NCBI GenBank assembly: GCA_022561055.1
Contig: JADFRY010000002.1
Coordinates: 1 to 54,063 of the forward strand
Reading direction: 5' to 3'
From: Nanobdellota archaeon
Lineage (GTDB): Archaea; Nanobdellota; Nanobdellia; Pacearchaeales; GW2011-AR1
DNA: 54,063 nucleotides
Part shown: positions 21,901 to 30,295 of the stretch, piece by piece
Layout of the letters: each line of letters opens with the position of its first letter
How positions within the stretch are numbered: position 1 is the first letter of the stretch
Position numbers and translations under genes: made by a program
Notes under the pieces: model-generated
Told to the model about the DNA's origin: nothing
Database searches by the model: none
What the model saw: the letters and a program-made list of their open reading frames with translations, nothing else

Positions 21901-23241
21901 TTAGTATCTACGCCTTTTTGAGAATCGAGAGTTTCTTTGAGTTCGGTGGTCTCTGCCTCTGGAACTTCCTCCCGGTCTTCTAGAGTTGCTTGAGAATCTT
22001 CGAGAAGTGTCTCTTCTATCGCCTCTTCTGAATCTTCCGCTTGAGAATCTTTGAGAGGTGTTTCTTCTGTCGCCTCTTCCGTGTCTTCCGTTTGAGAATC
22101 CTTCGTTTGAGAATCTTGGGGTTAGTTTTTCTATATTTCCAGGAATTTCCTTTCTTTCGATTTTTAGGGAGTCATCTCGCATGACATTTCTGAAGTTTTC
22201 GTAATCATTATCTGTGACTATGCTTATTGCCAGTCCTTCTTTTCCTGCTCGGGCTGTACGGCCTATTCTATGGATGTACTCGTCAGATGTTTTTGGTATG
22301 TCATAATTATAGACATGTGATATTCCTTTGATGTCTAAACCACGTGCGGCGACATCTGTACAGACTAGTATGTGGATTTCTCCTTTATGAAAACCTTCCA
22401 TTAGCCTACTTCTTTTGTTTTGGGCAAGACCGCCGTGGATTGCTTCTGCTTCAAAGCCATATCTTTTTAGGTTTAGAGTGAGAGAATCTGAATTCATTCT
22501 TGTGTTGCAGAAAATCATGATTAGTTTTGATTTTTCTTTTTTTAATAAGTATACTATGGAAGAGAACTTTAGATTTTTTGGGACGTCGTAGTAGTATTGT
22601 ATTAGTTTTGAAGGGTCTACATATGACTCTGCCGATATAAATTCTGGATTTTTCATGTATTTTTTTGTTATGTAGTTGACGTCTGAAGAAATTGTTGCGG
22701 AGAAGAGAGATGTTTGTCTTTTTATCGGGCATTGACTGATTATTTTTTTAACATCTGGGAGGAATCCCATGTCTGACATTCTGTCTGCTTCGTCTAGAAC
22801 TAAGAATTTTAGATCAAACAAGTCTAAAGTTTTTCTCTCTAAATGGTCTAGGATTCTTCCTGGCGTGCCAACGATAATCTCAGATTTTGGGATATTGTAT
22901 ATTTGTGGTGATATTGAAACTCCACCATAAACCTCAGTGACTTTTAGGGCGTATTGTTTTGTCAGGTTTCTGATGACTTTTGTTATTTGACATGCCAGCT
23001 CTCTCGTTGGTGTGAGGACCAGTAATTGAGGGCCTTTTCCTTTTTCTAATTTTTCTATTATTCCGAGAGTAAATGCAAGTGTTTTTCCAGAGCCAGTAGC
23101 AGAGCTACCTACGATATCTTTTCCCTCTAATGAAGGAGGAATCGCTTTTTCCTGTATTTCCGTGGGTGAAGTAAATCTCATCTCCTCTAATATTCCGAGG
23201 ATCTTTTTACTTAAGCCCAATTCCTTGAAGCTTTTCATCAT
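21901..23241 (-). CDS. DEAD-box RNA helicase with Arg/Ser/Gly-rich tail
   Basis: 446 residues. Helicase motifs are all present: Q-motif region (SPTEIQEKAIP), ATGSGKT (48-54), PTRELA, TPGR, DEAD (about 150-153), SAT, and HRIGRTARAG near 335. From about 375 the tail is a repeated Arg/Gly/Ser/Phe region (RHGRGDRRNTSQRF, FRRGDRRDTSRRF), probably an RNA-binding disordered tail, and its DNA shows the matching repeats at about 21930-22110. Such helicases unwind RNA in ribosome assembly and cold response. A hairpin-rich leader of about 130 bases seems to precede the start. Confidence 0.95.
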   Translation of the reverse strand: MMKSFKELGLSKKILGILEEMRFTSPTEIQEKAIPPSLEGKDIVGSSATGSGKTLAFTLGIIEKLEKGKGPQLLVLTPTRELACQITKVIRNLTKQYALKVTEVYGGVSISPQIYNIPKSEIIVGTPGRILDHLERKTLDLFDLKFLVLDEADRMSDMGFLPDVKKIISQCPIKRQTSLFSATISSDVNYITKKYMKNPEFISAESYVDPSKLIQYYYDVPKNLKFSSIVYLLKKEKSKLIMIFCNTRMNSDSLTLNLKRYGFEAEAIHGGLAQNKRSRLMEGFHKGEIHILVCTDVAARGLDIKGISHVYNYDIPKTSDEYIHRIGRTARAGKEGLAISIVTDNDYENFRNVMRDDSLKIERKEIPGNIEKLTPRFSNEGFSNGRHGRGDRRNTSQRFSSGRFRRGDRRDTSRRFSSNSRRPGGSSRGRDHRTQRNSRFSKRRRY

Positions 23242-23251
23242 AATAGGTTAT

Positions 23252-23360
23252 ACAGAGAAATTTTCAATTCTCTGTCTCCCAAAGTCCAAACAAACCATTG
23301 TGGCATCATGCAAGGACTTTGTGATTCTAGAAATAGGTTTTCAGTAACTCTGAAGCTATT
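23252..23360 (-). promoter_or_regulatory. Three-hairpin probable 5' leader of the helicase gene
   Basis: Three stem-loops: ACAGAGAA with TTCTCTGT (23252-23275), CAAAGTCC with GGACTTTG (23280-23321), and a two-part stem AATAG/CTATT plus TTCAG/CTGAA (23332-23360). A TATA-like TTTAAATAC on the minus strand at about 23393-23402 would start transcription near 23370 and place all three in the mRNA leader. Most genes here seem leaderless, which makes this leader stand out. Confidence 0.55.
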
Positions 23361-23459
23361 CCTATACACTATCTTAATATCTGAATTTGAGGGTATTTAA
23401 ACCTGGGGTTTGAGGAGGAGGCATTAAGACACATATATGTTTAAAGAAGTTAAAACTTT

Positions 23460-23606
23460 CTACCTCGCCAGATATAAAGCATAAACTAATCCGATAAATG
23501 CGAGAGCGACAACCGAATATACAAAAATCGACAAGATCTTGAGAACTCTTTTTAATTGTCTTTCTAAATCATCAAATTCGTTTATTTTTCTCTTCTTGAT
23601 TGTCAT
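23460..23606 (-). CDS. Small single-helix membrane peptide
   Basis: 48 codons from the ATG at 23606 to the TAG at 23460. A charged, amphipathic N-terminus (MTIKKRKINEFDDLERQLKR) is followed by one membrane helix (about 24-45). The pattern of charged helix plus one helix is typical of small archaeal membrane peptides. It lies between the glycosylase and helicase genes on the same strand. No family recognised. Confidence 0.55.
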   Translation of the reverse strand: MTIKKRKINEFDDLERQLKRVLKILSIFVYSVVALAFIGLVYALYLAR

Positions 23607-23664
23607 AGTTATTTCTTCAACTTGTTAACAGGGTTTTGTTTATGATTGGAGATTAATTAACTAT

Positions 23665-24198
23665 TTATTTCCTACTCACATAATCATTATCCTTTATATA
23701 AAACCTCAGAGGTTTTGATAAGTCTTTTGTTACACCTATTCTGGATCCTTTTAATATCTCATGTTTTTCTGAATTGTTTATTATGCAGAGATGTTTATTA
23801 TTAGTAATATTTTTTCCATGGAGATATTTTGTAATATTAAGAGATTCTGTTAATAATCCAGGACCATTGGTTCTTGCTTTAAAATTAAGGGGTTCTACGG
23901 CTCTTATCAAAACTGCACTTGGCTCGCCGCTTTTTCCTGTAACAAAGTTTAGCATTTTATATTTGTGAACATTGTATATCATTATTGTTCCTGGAGAAGA
24001 CCACATCAGTTCACTAACTTTGTTTTTTCCTTTAGAAGCCCTACTTGCAGGATCTTTTTCTCCTAAATATGCCTCTGTCTCAACAATTTTTGCTTTAAAA
24101 GTTTGGTTACTTAGTTTTCTTATTAAGATCTTACCTAATAACTTACGAGCTACAATTTCTGGATTTTTAGAAAAGAAATTATTAGTTAGAGGTTTCAT
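23665..24198 (-). CDS. Alkyladenine (3-methyladenine) DNA glycosylase, AAG/MPG type
   Basis: 177 residues with the AAG/MPG pattern: VARKLLGKILIR near the start, the catalytic Glu in KIVETEAYLGEKDPASRA, MWSSPGTIMIYNVHKYKMLN, AVLIRAVEP and NGPGLLTESLNI. The enzyme removes 3-methyladenine and related bases in base excision repair. Slightly shorter than the usual 190-200 residues but with all landmarks kept. Expressed alone by its position. Confidence 0.93.
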   Translation of the reverse strand: MKPLTNNFFSKNPEIVARKLLGKILIRKLSNQTFKAKIVETEAYLGEKDPASRASKGKNKVSELMWSSPGTIMIYNVHKYKMLNFVTGKSGEPSAVLIRAVEPLNFKARTNGPGLLTESLNITKYLHGKNITNNKHLCIINNSEKHEILKGSRIGVTKDLSKPLRFYIKDNDYVSRK

Positions 24199-24252
24199 TT
24201 TACTGTGTAGTTATTATTTTATTAATAAATTATGTATTCTTGACATGTCAAA

Positions 24253-24648
24253 CTAATATGGATGTAACTTTTTCTTTAACTTATTATCCAAACACCATTT
24301 ATCCTTGCCGTGGAGAAAGATAGCTAATGTCGCTAATGCTAAGCCAAAGTCTCTTATTGCAACATCATTGTAACCTAAACTGAAAGCTATTCCTAAAATA
24401 TGAATAGTAATCAGAAAAGAAGCTACTCTTGTAAATAAGCCTATGATAAGAAGCAAGCCGAATATTGTTTCAAAAATTCCGGTAATTAGAATTATAGTTA
24501 AAGGCTGTATTGGTAAGTTGTATGCATATTGAGGTAAATACCCTAGAAAAAGCTCTCTGCTGAATATATTGTTGATGCCGAACCATATGACTACGAGACT
24601 TATCGTAATTCTAAGAAGAATCGGCGCATATTCTTTGTAGTTTTTCAT
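24253..24648 (-). CDS. DoxX-family membrane protein
   Basis: 131 residues, four helices (about 8-26, 48-70, 73-95, 100-117) with the DoxX pattern: LLRITISLVVIWFGINNIF near the N-terminus and TGIFETIFGLLLIIGLFTRV in the middle. DoxX-like proteins are subunits of thiosulfate:quinone oxidoreductase or of unknown redox role. In this window it adds to the set of thiol and metal redox membrane proteins, but is not next to them. Confidence 0.8.
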   Translation of the reverse strand: MKNYKEYAPILLRITISLVVIWFGINNIFSRELFLGYLPQYAYNLPIQPLTIILITGIFETIFGLLLIIGLFTRVASFLITIHILGIAFSLGYNDVAIRDFGLALATLAIFLHGKDKWCLDNKLKKKLHPY

Positions 24649-24732
24649 TTTGTTAATTAGGTAAGATTGTATAAAAACCTTGTTAAATTAAGATATAGAA
24701 ATATTTAAAAAATTCTGTTTTATATTAAAAAC

Positions 24733-25116
24733 ATGACAGAAAAATGTAAATCATCTGCGCTTTTTTATGTGTCAGACGTGGTTGTAAGTGTATCCGCACC
24801 AACGGGTGAAGAAGGCCAAGCGTGGTTCGAGAAGCCACGCCCAGGATATTCATCCAAGGATCTCCAATCGGATGAGAATTATTATAGATGTGTCGGCGGA
24901 ATGCCATATACACGCTTCTTCACGGATTCTATAAGGATGCTTCTTGTCGATTGTGAAAGAGGATGGCCACAACCTCTTCCTTTAGATCCACCTCAGGAAG
25001 AGTTCTCTCATCCCTATTATCACTTCAGACGGTGTGGAGATGTATTGATTGAGTTAGTAGCTGATAACGATGCTCTCCTTTCACGTATGATTGAACGACT
25101 CGAAAAGTTAGGTTGA
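24733..25116 (+). CDS. Unknown soluble protein
   Basis: 127 residues, soluble, with several Cys (positions about 5, 53, 74, 101) and Pro-rich parts (WPQPLPLDPPQEEF). The start ATG at 24733 follows a TATA-like stretch (TTTTATATTAAAAAC) at proper distance. The base composition is visibly less AT-rich than neighbouring genes. No family recognised. Confidence 0.6.
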   Translation: MTEKCKSSALFYVSDVVVSVSAPTGEEGQAWFEKPRPGYSSKDLQSDENYYRCVGGMPYTRFFTDSIRMLLVDCERGWPQPLPLDPPQEEFSHPYYHFRRCGDVLIELVADNDALLSRMIERLEKLG

Positions 25117-25148
25117 TACAATTCAATTTATTTTTTTAAAAACAATTC

Positions 25149-25643
25149 CTATTCTACAATAAGTGTTCCTCTCATAGTGCTATGGCCTGAGCCGCATGAT
25201 ACAGAACAGAAAAATGAAAATATTCCCTTTCTATCTGCGACAAATTCTATATTTACAGTCGTGCCTGGACTTAATCTTTCGTTTATTCCAAATGCACTAA
25301 TGGCAAAGCCATGAGCCACGTCAATACTTTCTATACTTATTTTTACAGTGTCTCCCTCATTAACCGTTATTGTCGAAGGTTGAAAATCCCATTGTCTTGC
25401 AATCATTGTGAATTCTTTTATAGTTGAAGTAGGTTCTGCCGGAGGTGTTGGTTCTGGGGGTGGTTCTGGAGGAGGTTCTGGTGGAGACTCAGGCTCTTGT
25501 GTTCCTGGTTCTGTGCCAGTTTGTTCTTGTTCTTGTCCTGAGGTTATGCTTTCTTGTGTCGGCTCTCGGTTAAATAAGAAAAATCCTCCTATAATGACTA
25601 TTGCAATAACGACAATAATTCCAATCATCAGCCCCTTTCCCAT
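25149..25643 (-). CDS. Membrane-anchored CuA cupredoxin with Pro/Glu linker
   Basis: 164 residues: N-terminal membrane helix (about 4-24), a Gln/Glu/Pro linker (30-72, runs of PPEP), and a cupredoxin domain carrying the CuA set H111, C146-x3-C150-x3-H154-x2-M157. It is a paralogue of the protein at 7660-8220, with a different N-terminus. No haem-copper oxidase subunit is near. The linker suggests a domain reaching out from the membrane or into a surface layer to meet a soluble electron partner. Confidence 0.9.
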   Translation of the reverse strand: MGKGLMIGIIVVIAIVIIGGFFLFNREPTQESITSGQEQEQTGTEPGTQEPESPPEPPPEPPPEPTPPAEPTSTIKEFTMIARQWDFQPSTITVNEGDTVKISIESIDVAHGFAISAFGINERLSPGTTVNIEFVADRKGIFSFFCSVSCGSGHSTMRGTLIVE

Positions 25644-25688
25644 TTTGTAGAGAAGGATTTGGATTTTATAAAGTTTGTGATAACCTCA

Positions 25689-25747
25689 GAAATCCTAAAG
25701 GATTTCTGGCCCTAAAGGTTTCTTTTGCTAAACCTTTAAGTTTATAA
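25689..25747 (+). promoter_or_regulatory. Double hairpin joined to the MOSC promoter
   Basis: A first hairpin (GAAATCC, TAAA, GGATTTC; 25689-25706) is followed by a second (CTAAAGGTTT ... AAACCTTTA) whose 3' arm runs into the TATA box TTTATAAATA, 26 bases before the start at 25775. Bases 25707-25747 recur with one change at 26285-26325. Confidence 0.6.
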
Positions 25748-25774
25748 ATACTCAACCTGATTTAATTTTTTAAA

Positions 25775-26266
25775 ATGCGAGGAACTATTTATCAAATTAA
25801 TAAGAAAAAAAGAACTTCTGGTGAGAGAGGTCTTCCAAAATTAGCAGTTGAGTCAGCTGAGATTACTTTTAATGGTATTGTTGGGGATTTTAACAAACAC
25901 AGACATGAAGCATTAGATAACGATTTAGAGCAAGCATTATTGCTGTATATGCTTGAAACCATCAAACAATTAAGTGGGGAAGGATTTCCAGTTGAACCCG
26001 GACACTTAGGAGAGAATATTACAACAGAAGGTATCCCTTATGTTTGTTATGATATCGGAAAACAATACAGAATTGGAGAAGACGTTGTCATTGAGATATC
26101 CAATCCCTGTACTCCATGTAAAAATCTTCGTGTTCTTCCTTACTTTGAAAGTAGAAATATAAATCTTAAGAAATTATTACTTAATCGAAGAGGGTGGTAT
26201 GCTAGGGTGTTACAAGAAGGATTTATTAGAGTTGGAGATACGATAGAGGAATTAGTGAGTGAATAA
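25775..26266 (+). CDS. MOSC-domain protein
   Basis: 163 residues matching the MOSC (molybdenum cofactor sulfurase C-terminal) domain: GIVGDFNKHRHEALDNDLEQ, PGHLGENITTEG, a Cys pair in NPCTPCKNL and GWYARVLQEGFIRVGD. Stand-alone MOSC proteins transfer sulfur or metal sulfur groups to pterin cofactors or detoxify small molecules. No molybdenum enzyme is near. Its promoter hairpin is shared with the metzincin gene. Confidence 0.88.
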   Translation: MRGTIYQINKKKRTSGERGLPKLAVESAEITFNGIVGDFNKHRHEALDNDLEQALLLYMLETIKQLSGEGFPVEPGHLGENITTEGIPYVCYDIGKQYRIGEDVVIEISNPCTPCKNLRVLPYFESRNINLKKLLLNRRGWYARVLQEGFIRVGDTIEELVSE

Positions 26267-26284
26267 ATTTATTTTCTGATAACC

Positions 26285-26325
26285 TGGCCCTAAAGGTTTC
26301 TTTTGCTAAACCTTTAGGTTTATAA
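26285..26325 (+). promoter_or_regulatory. Hairpin-promoter element, second copy
   Basis: The 41-base element seen at 25707-25747 (TGGCCCTAAAGGTTTC ... AAACCTTTAG then GTTTATAA) with one base changed. TATA ends 22 bases before the ATG at 26348. Its presence before two adjacent unrelated genes suggests a shared regulator or a shared RNA start structure. Confidence 0.6.
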
Positions 26326-26347
26326 GTCTTGGGTTTTTAAGATTAAA

Positions 26348-27292
26348 ATGAGAGCGTTAGAAGTTTTATTTATAATTCTTTTGCTGGGTTTGTTGGGCAG
26401 CTCAGTTTATTTTTTATATTTGAATTTTCCAGGAGAAAAAATTGAATTTATTCCTGTTAGTGAAAATAACAAAAATAGAATTGAATATAATAATAAAATT
26501 TATGCAAATAGGAGTACACAGTTTTTTCAAAATATGAGGTTTCCAGAAAAAAGAATAAGTTATAAAATTGAGAATGAGTGCGATTTAAAGAAAAGAGGGC
26601 AGGTTTTGGAGGCGTTGAAGATTTTTGAAGGCAGAACTGTTTTGACATTTTATCCTTCTGATATGAACCCAGAAATTGTTGTTACTTGCTCTGACCTTGC
26701 GCCAGACCCTGAAGCTAAGGGCCATTTTGTTGCAGGTGAAGGAGGACCCGTAGAAGTGATTAATACTTCTCTTTATTCTGTTATCTTCTCTGGAAAAATA
26801 TCTCTTTTTAGAGATGATAAATGCAAAGAGCCCCGCGTGTCAGTACATGAATTATTTCATGTTTTCGGATTTGACCATAATAATAACCCAAATAGCATTT
26901 TGTATCCAACTTTGGATTGCGAACAAAAAATTGACCAGTATTTAATAGATGAGATAAATAGATTATATTCTGTCAAAGGGATGCCTGACTTGAAAGTCGA
27001 AAATATAGAGGCAAGCAAGGCAGGACGATATTTAAGTTTTGAAATAGAGGTGCTCAATCAGGGTTTGAAAGACGCAAAGGACGTTATGCTTAGTATTTAT
27101 TCTGATGAGGTATTTGTAGAGAAGTTTGAACTTAATGATATTGATGTAGGGACCAAGAAGATTCTCACTGTTGAAAACCTCAAAATACGCCGGTCTTCTA
27201 AGAATGTTGTTTTTATTGTGGATGAGAAAAATAGGATAGATGAGATATTTGAGGATAATAATAAGGTAGAACTAGTTATTTCTAGTTCATGA
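26348..27292 (+). CDS. Membrane-anchored metzincin protease with CARDB domain
   Basis: 314 residues: N-terminal signal anchor (about 4-25), a protease domain with the metzincin zinc motif HELFHVFGFDH (H167, E168, H171, G174, H177), and a C-terminal CARDB domain (212-312, PDLKVENIEA...EVLNQGLKDAKDV...DEIFEDNN). The Met-turn reads SILYP, with Leu at 185 where Met is usual. It probably cuts proteins at the cell surface, with CARDB binding a surface partner. Archaeal matrixin-like proteases are poorly known. Confidence 0.88.
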   Translation: MRALEVLFIILLLGLLGSSVYFLYLNFPGEKIEFIPVSENNKNRIEYNNKIYANRSTQFFQNMRFPEKRISYKIENECDLKKRGQVLEALKIFEGRTVLTFYPSDMNPEIVVTCSDLAPDPEAKGHFVAGEGGPVEVINTSLYSVIFSGKISLFRDDKCKEPRVSVHELFHVFGFDHNNNPNSILYPTLDCEQKIDQYLIDEINRLYSVKGMPDLKVENIEASKAGRYLSFEIEVLNQGLKDAKDVMLSIYSDEVFVEKFELNDIDVGTKKILTVENLKIRRSSKNVVFIVDEKNRIDEIFEDNNKVELVISSS

Positions 27293-27336
27293 TATAGGAA
27301 TTTAAAAAATTAAAAAATTAAAATTTACAGACTTTA

Positions 27337-27456
27337 CTATTCTTTAGATTCTTCTTTATCCTCAGAAGGTTTTTCTTCGCTTTCGCTATCAGTGTCTTCT
27401 TCTTTAGATTCTTTTTCGTCCGTTTCTTCTTTTTTTTCTTCTTCGTTTTCTGCCAT
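27337..27456 (-). CDS. Short, highly acidic peptide
   Basis: 39 codons from the ATG at 27456 to the TAG at 27337, almost all Glu, Lys, Asp and Ser (MAENEEEKKEETDEKESKEE at the start). Low complexity, so coding evidence is weak, but the frame has a proper start and TATA-like upstream bases. It may be a disordered small protein. The rest of 27293-27507 has nothing else. Confidence 0.4.
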   Translation of the reverse strand: MAENEEEKKEETDEKESKEEDTDSESEEKPSEDKEESKE

Positions 27457-27507
27457 TTTATCTTTTTTTAGCTTGATTCCTTATGATTAGAGCGTTTTTA
27501 AATGTTC

Positions 27508-28674
27508 TTATTGCCTTCTTTGGGGCATTTTCCTTTTTCTCTTAGAAGTTATGGTTTTTGCTATTATTGCCAGCATTAGTAAAAGAATTAATGCGGCAGA
27601 GAGAGTTATGAGAGGCACTAAATAGAAAGTCTTTATTTTTCCCTCTTTTTCTTCTATTCTTATTTGAGAGTATGTGTTGCAATCTCTTTGGCTTGTGAGT
27701 ACTGGCGCAGAGGTTTTGTCATAGTAAATCCATGAATTATTTTTGAAATCATACACAATTCTATAGTTTTGCCCTGCTTGGCCTCTCTTAGCCAGGAATA
27801 CTATGCTTTCTATTTCATCTCTTTTTAACTCCAGTACTTGGTTGGCTGTTAAGAAAACGAGCTCTTGCCTCATGGCTTCTTGCCAGTTGATGTATGGGCT
27901 GATTTGCGGTTTTATGTCTTGGATTATGACTTCTTCAGAGCCGATTATTCTGTAAGAATCCAGCAACTCTTCGAAATTATTGCTGACGTTTGTGTATCTG
28001 AGAATTGTATCTATAGCTGTTTTGTCTTTTCTCTCTAAACATTTTGATTCTATAGTTGCTGAGAAACATATGCCAGAACAAGAATCAGAGCATTGCTTGA
28101 GTTCTTTATTTATTTCTAAAGTGACTTCCTGATTGTTAGCAATTTTCTTTATGTTAATTATGAATTCATCTTTCTCGAGTTTGCACTCATTTTCCTGGCA
28201 TGAAATCTTCCATTTATTAAAGGTAAAGGACGGCAAAAGGTTTTCTTTAAGTGTTCCAGATGCAGAAGCCGAGACCAATTTCAAATGGGGTTTTTTTATT
28301 TCAGTTGCTTCTGTAGGAATTTGCAATCTGACAGAGAGCCCTTGCGGGAAATCAGTTTCTTGAATTATTGTCAAGATTTTTGGATCATATTGCGTGGGAA
28401 GTATAAACTTATTATTTTCCGAAGAGACAATTTTTCTGAGATTGAATAGATTATAACTGTTTAAGACAACCTCGGCTGCATAATCTTCTGATGATGTTAA
28501 ACATGAAGATACTGAACTTACTGAAAATAAATTTATTGATAGTGTTAATGATGTTAAAAATAATAAAATCAAAAAAACTTTGAGTTTTTTGTTAGTTTTT
28601 TGGATGCTCAAGATTGCCGATGCAGAAGAATGCAATCTTGACACAAGAGAAAATATTATTTTATGTCTCATCAA
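27508..28674 (-). CDS. Large exported membrane protein, unknown
   Basis: 388 residues with a hydrophobic helix near the N-terminus (about 32-52), a long outside region rich in beta strands with an internal Cys cluster (CSDSCSGICFSATIESKC, about 193-210), and a C-terminal helix (352-372) followed by a basic tail KRKRKMPQRRQ. The layout of signal anchor, ectodomain and tail anchor suggests a surface protein. No family recognised; disulfides would make it a possible client of the DsbA system. Confidence 0.65.
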   Translation of the reverse strand: MMRHKIIFSLVSRLHSSASAILSIQKTNKKLKVFLILLFLTSLTLSINLFSVSSVSSCLTSSEDYAAEVVLNSYNLFNLRKIVSSENNKFILPTQYDPKILTIIQETDFPQGLSVRLQIPTEATEIKKPHLKLVSASASGTLKENLLPSFTFNKWKISCQENECKLEKDEFIINIKKIANNQEVTLEINKELKQCSDSCSGICFSATIESKCLERKDKTAIDTILRYTNVSNNFEELLDSYRIIGSEEVIIQDIKPQISPYINWQEAMRQELVFLTANQVLELKRDEIESIVFLAKRGQAGQNYRIVYDFKNNSWIYYDKTSAPVLTSQRDCNTYSQIRIEEKEGKIKTFYLVPLITLSAALILLLMLAIIAKTITSKRKRKMPQRRQ

Positions 28675-28819
28675 ATATCTTCAAATATAAATTATATAAG
28701 TTTTATTGGGGTTTCGTGATAGTTTCTCCTGAAGTCCTTTGGGGTGCGGTAAAACGCGAAGTTTTTTGATTATAATAGAGAATGATAATGTTTATAATCT
28801 GGTATTTGCGAGTTTTGGC

Positions 28820-29866
28820 ATGAATGATGAAAGGTTAGTTGATAAGGAAAGGTTAGTTAAGATTGTTGAAGATTTTCGAGGAAGGGTTGCTGTTGTCGGT
28901 GATGCTATGCTCGATGGTTATTTGGAAGGTGTTGCCGATAGGTTTTATCAAGAAAGGCCTGGCAGAGAGCTATTTACAGTAGTCGGAGAACAGAGATTTG
29001 TTCTTGGTGGAATGCTTAATGTAGCAAAAAACGTGATGTCGCTGGGAGGCACACCGATTGCATTTGGAGTAATAGGAGATGATATGTCTGGCAGAGAAGT
29101 AGTAAGATTGTGTGAAGAGGACGGAATCGAATTTCATTGCGTTAAAGATGGGCAAACTCTTCTTAAACAGAGAAGGGTAGAATTGACTCATAATGATATT
29201 CTTGGAAGAACTGACTTTGGAGAACTCGTCAAGGGAAAAGATGGTGAGTTTAGCAGTCGGGTAGAGGGAATCAGCGAAAGCATTGCGAATGAATTATACG
29301 AAGATATCTCATCTCGATATTATGATGGTTTTATTCTTTCTTCTTATGATAAAAGGATATTCAGGGATGAGGATGGAAACTTTCTTTCCAGACCATTAAT
29401 TCAGTTTGCGCGGGATAGAGGAATTCCAATATATGCGGATCCTAAACCAGAAGATATTAGAAAGCAGAAGTTTCTATCTGCAACTTTGATTTCTCCGAAT
29501 GAATCTGAGGCCCGAGAGGTGAGTGGCCCTGATTCTGAGAATAGGAGTATTGAATATGTGGCTAGAAGAGTTCAGCATGTTTCTGGTGTCGATTGTGTGG
29601 TTATTACTCGCGGAAAAGATGGCATGGTGATTCATGATGACAAAAATAAAAGATTTTATGAGATCCAGACATATGCGAGGGAAGTCATTGATGTAACAGG
29701 AGCCGGAGATACTGTTATTGCTACTCTAATGTTGGCACGTTTAGCCGGAGCGAATTTATTGGAAGCAGGCCAAATTGCTAATTATGCTGCAGGAATTGCG
29801 TGCGGGAAACTTGGGACATATGCTGTGGAGAAGAAAGAATTAATTGATAGGATAAAATCTGCTTAA
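28820..29866 (+). CDS. PfkB-family sugar kinase, HldE/RfaE N-domain-like
   Basis: 348 residues from the ATG at 28820; an upstream in-frame start at 28739 is less likely because a TATA box (TTTATAATC) lies at about 28789. Similar to the kinase half of HldE: VVGDAMLDGYLEG, FVLGGMLNVAKNVMSLGG, ADPKPEDIRKQ, SPNESEA and the signature VIDVTGAGDTVIATL. Such kinases phosphorylate heptose-7-phosphate or a related sugar for surface polysaccharides. No nucleotidyltransferase partner is present here. Confidence 0.85.
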   Translation: MNDERLVDKERLVKIVEDFRGRVAVVGDAMLDGYLEGVADRFYQERPGRELFTVVGEQRFVLGGMLNVAKNVMSLGGTPIAFGVIGDDMSGREVVRLCEEDGIEFHCVKDGQTLLKQRRVELTHNDILGRTDFGELVKGKDGEFSSRVEGISESIANELYEDISSRYYDGFILSSYDKRIFRDEDGNFLSRPLIQFARDRGIPIYADPKPEDIRKQKFLSATLISPNESEAREVSGPDSENRSIEYVARRVQHVSGVDCVVITRGKDGMVIHDDKNKRFYEIQTYAREVIDVTGAGDTVIATLMLARLAGANLLEAGQIANYAAGIACGKLGTYAVEKKELIDRIKSA

Positions 29867-29897
29867 TTTATGGAAATCTCAGAATTTAATGATAGAA

Positions 29898-30080
29898 TCA
29901 CCGCCAACGTCTCTTTCTCTTATGCCAAGACTCTTGTATCCAATACAATCCTATTAATAATAATAAAACTCCGATAATAGTCATTATTTTATTGACTTGG
30001 AAAATCCCAATTCCACTGAAGATTACCCCGGCGAGCGTATAAACTGCCGCATTAACTGCTGGGTTTTTTTTCTTTTGCAT
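29898..30080 (-). CDS. Small two-helix membrane protein
   Basis: 60 residues: helices at about 8-26 and 32-48, with a basic C-terminus (WHKRKRRWR). No family recognised. Convergent with the kinase gene. Confidence 0.5.
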   Translation of the reverse strand: MQKKKNPAVNAAVYTLAGVIFSGIGIFQVNKIMTIIGVLLLLIGLYWIQESWHKRKRRWR

Positions 30081-30116
30081 GTTTGCATAAAGCTATTCCA
30101 CCATAAAAACCTTACT

Positions 30117-30190
30117 GAAAACGCCCTAACCGAGAGCCGTATGGAAGAGAACATTTAGAGTAAATAATCACCTGGTTTTTTATTTTAAAA
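30117..30190. repeat. Repeat G variant followed by repeat R
   Basis: Bases 30117-30135 hold AAAACGCCCTAACCGAGAG, a variant of the ACGCCCTGACCG family; 30157-30190 hold AGAGTAAATAATCACCTGG followed by a T/A tract, the R family. Both are intergenic, and this is the one place where the two families meet. Confidence 0.6.
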
Positions 30191-30295
30191 TAATAAAAAA
30201 TCATCCGGACCCTGCTCAGAAGTAAAAGTTTAACATCTAACGATAGATTTAAAAAAATCAGATTTTATCAAAACTAGGGGAGTTTAATTCACAAA

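Noticed and set aside
22451-22732. Frames inside the DEAD-box helicase gene on the same and opposite strand
   Set aside because: They are out-of-frame shadows of the helicase, which has all its motifs.
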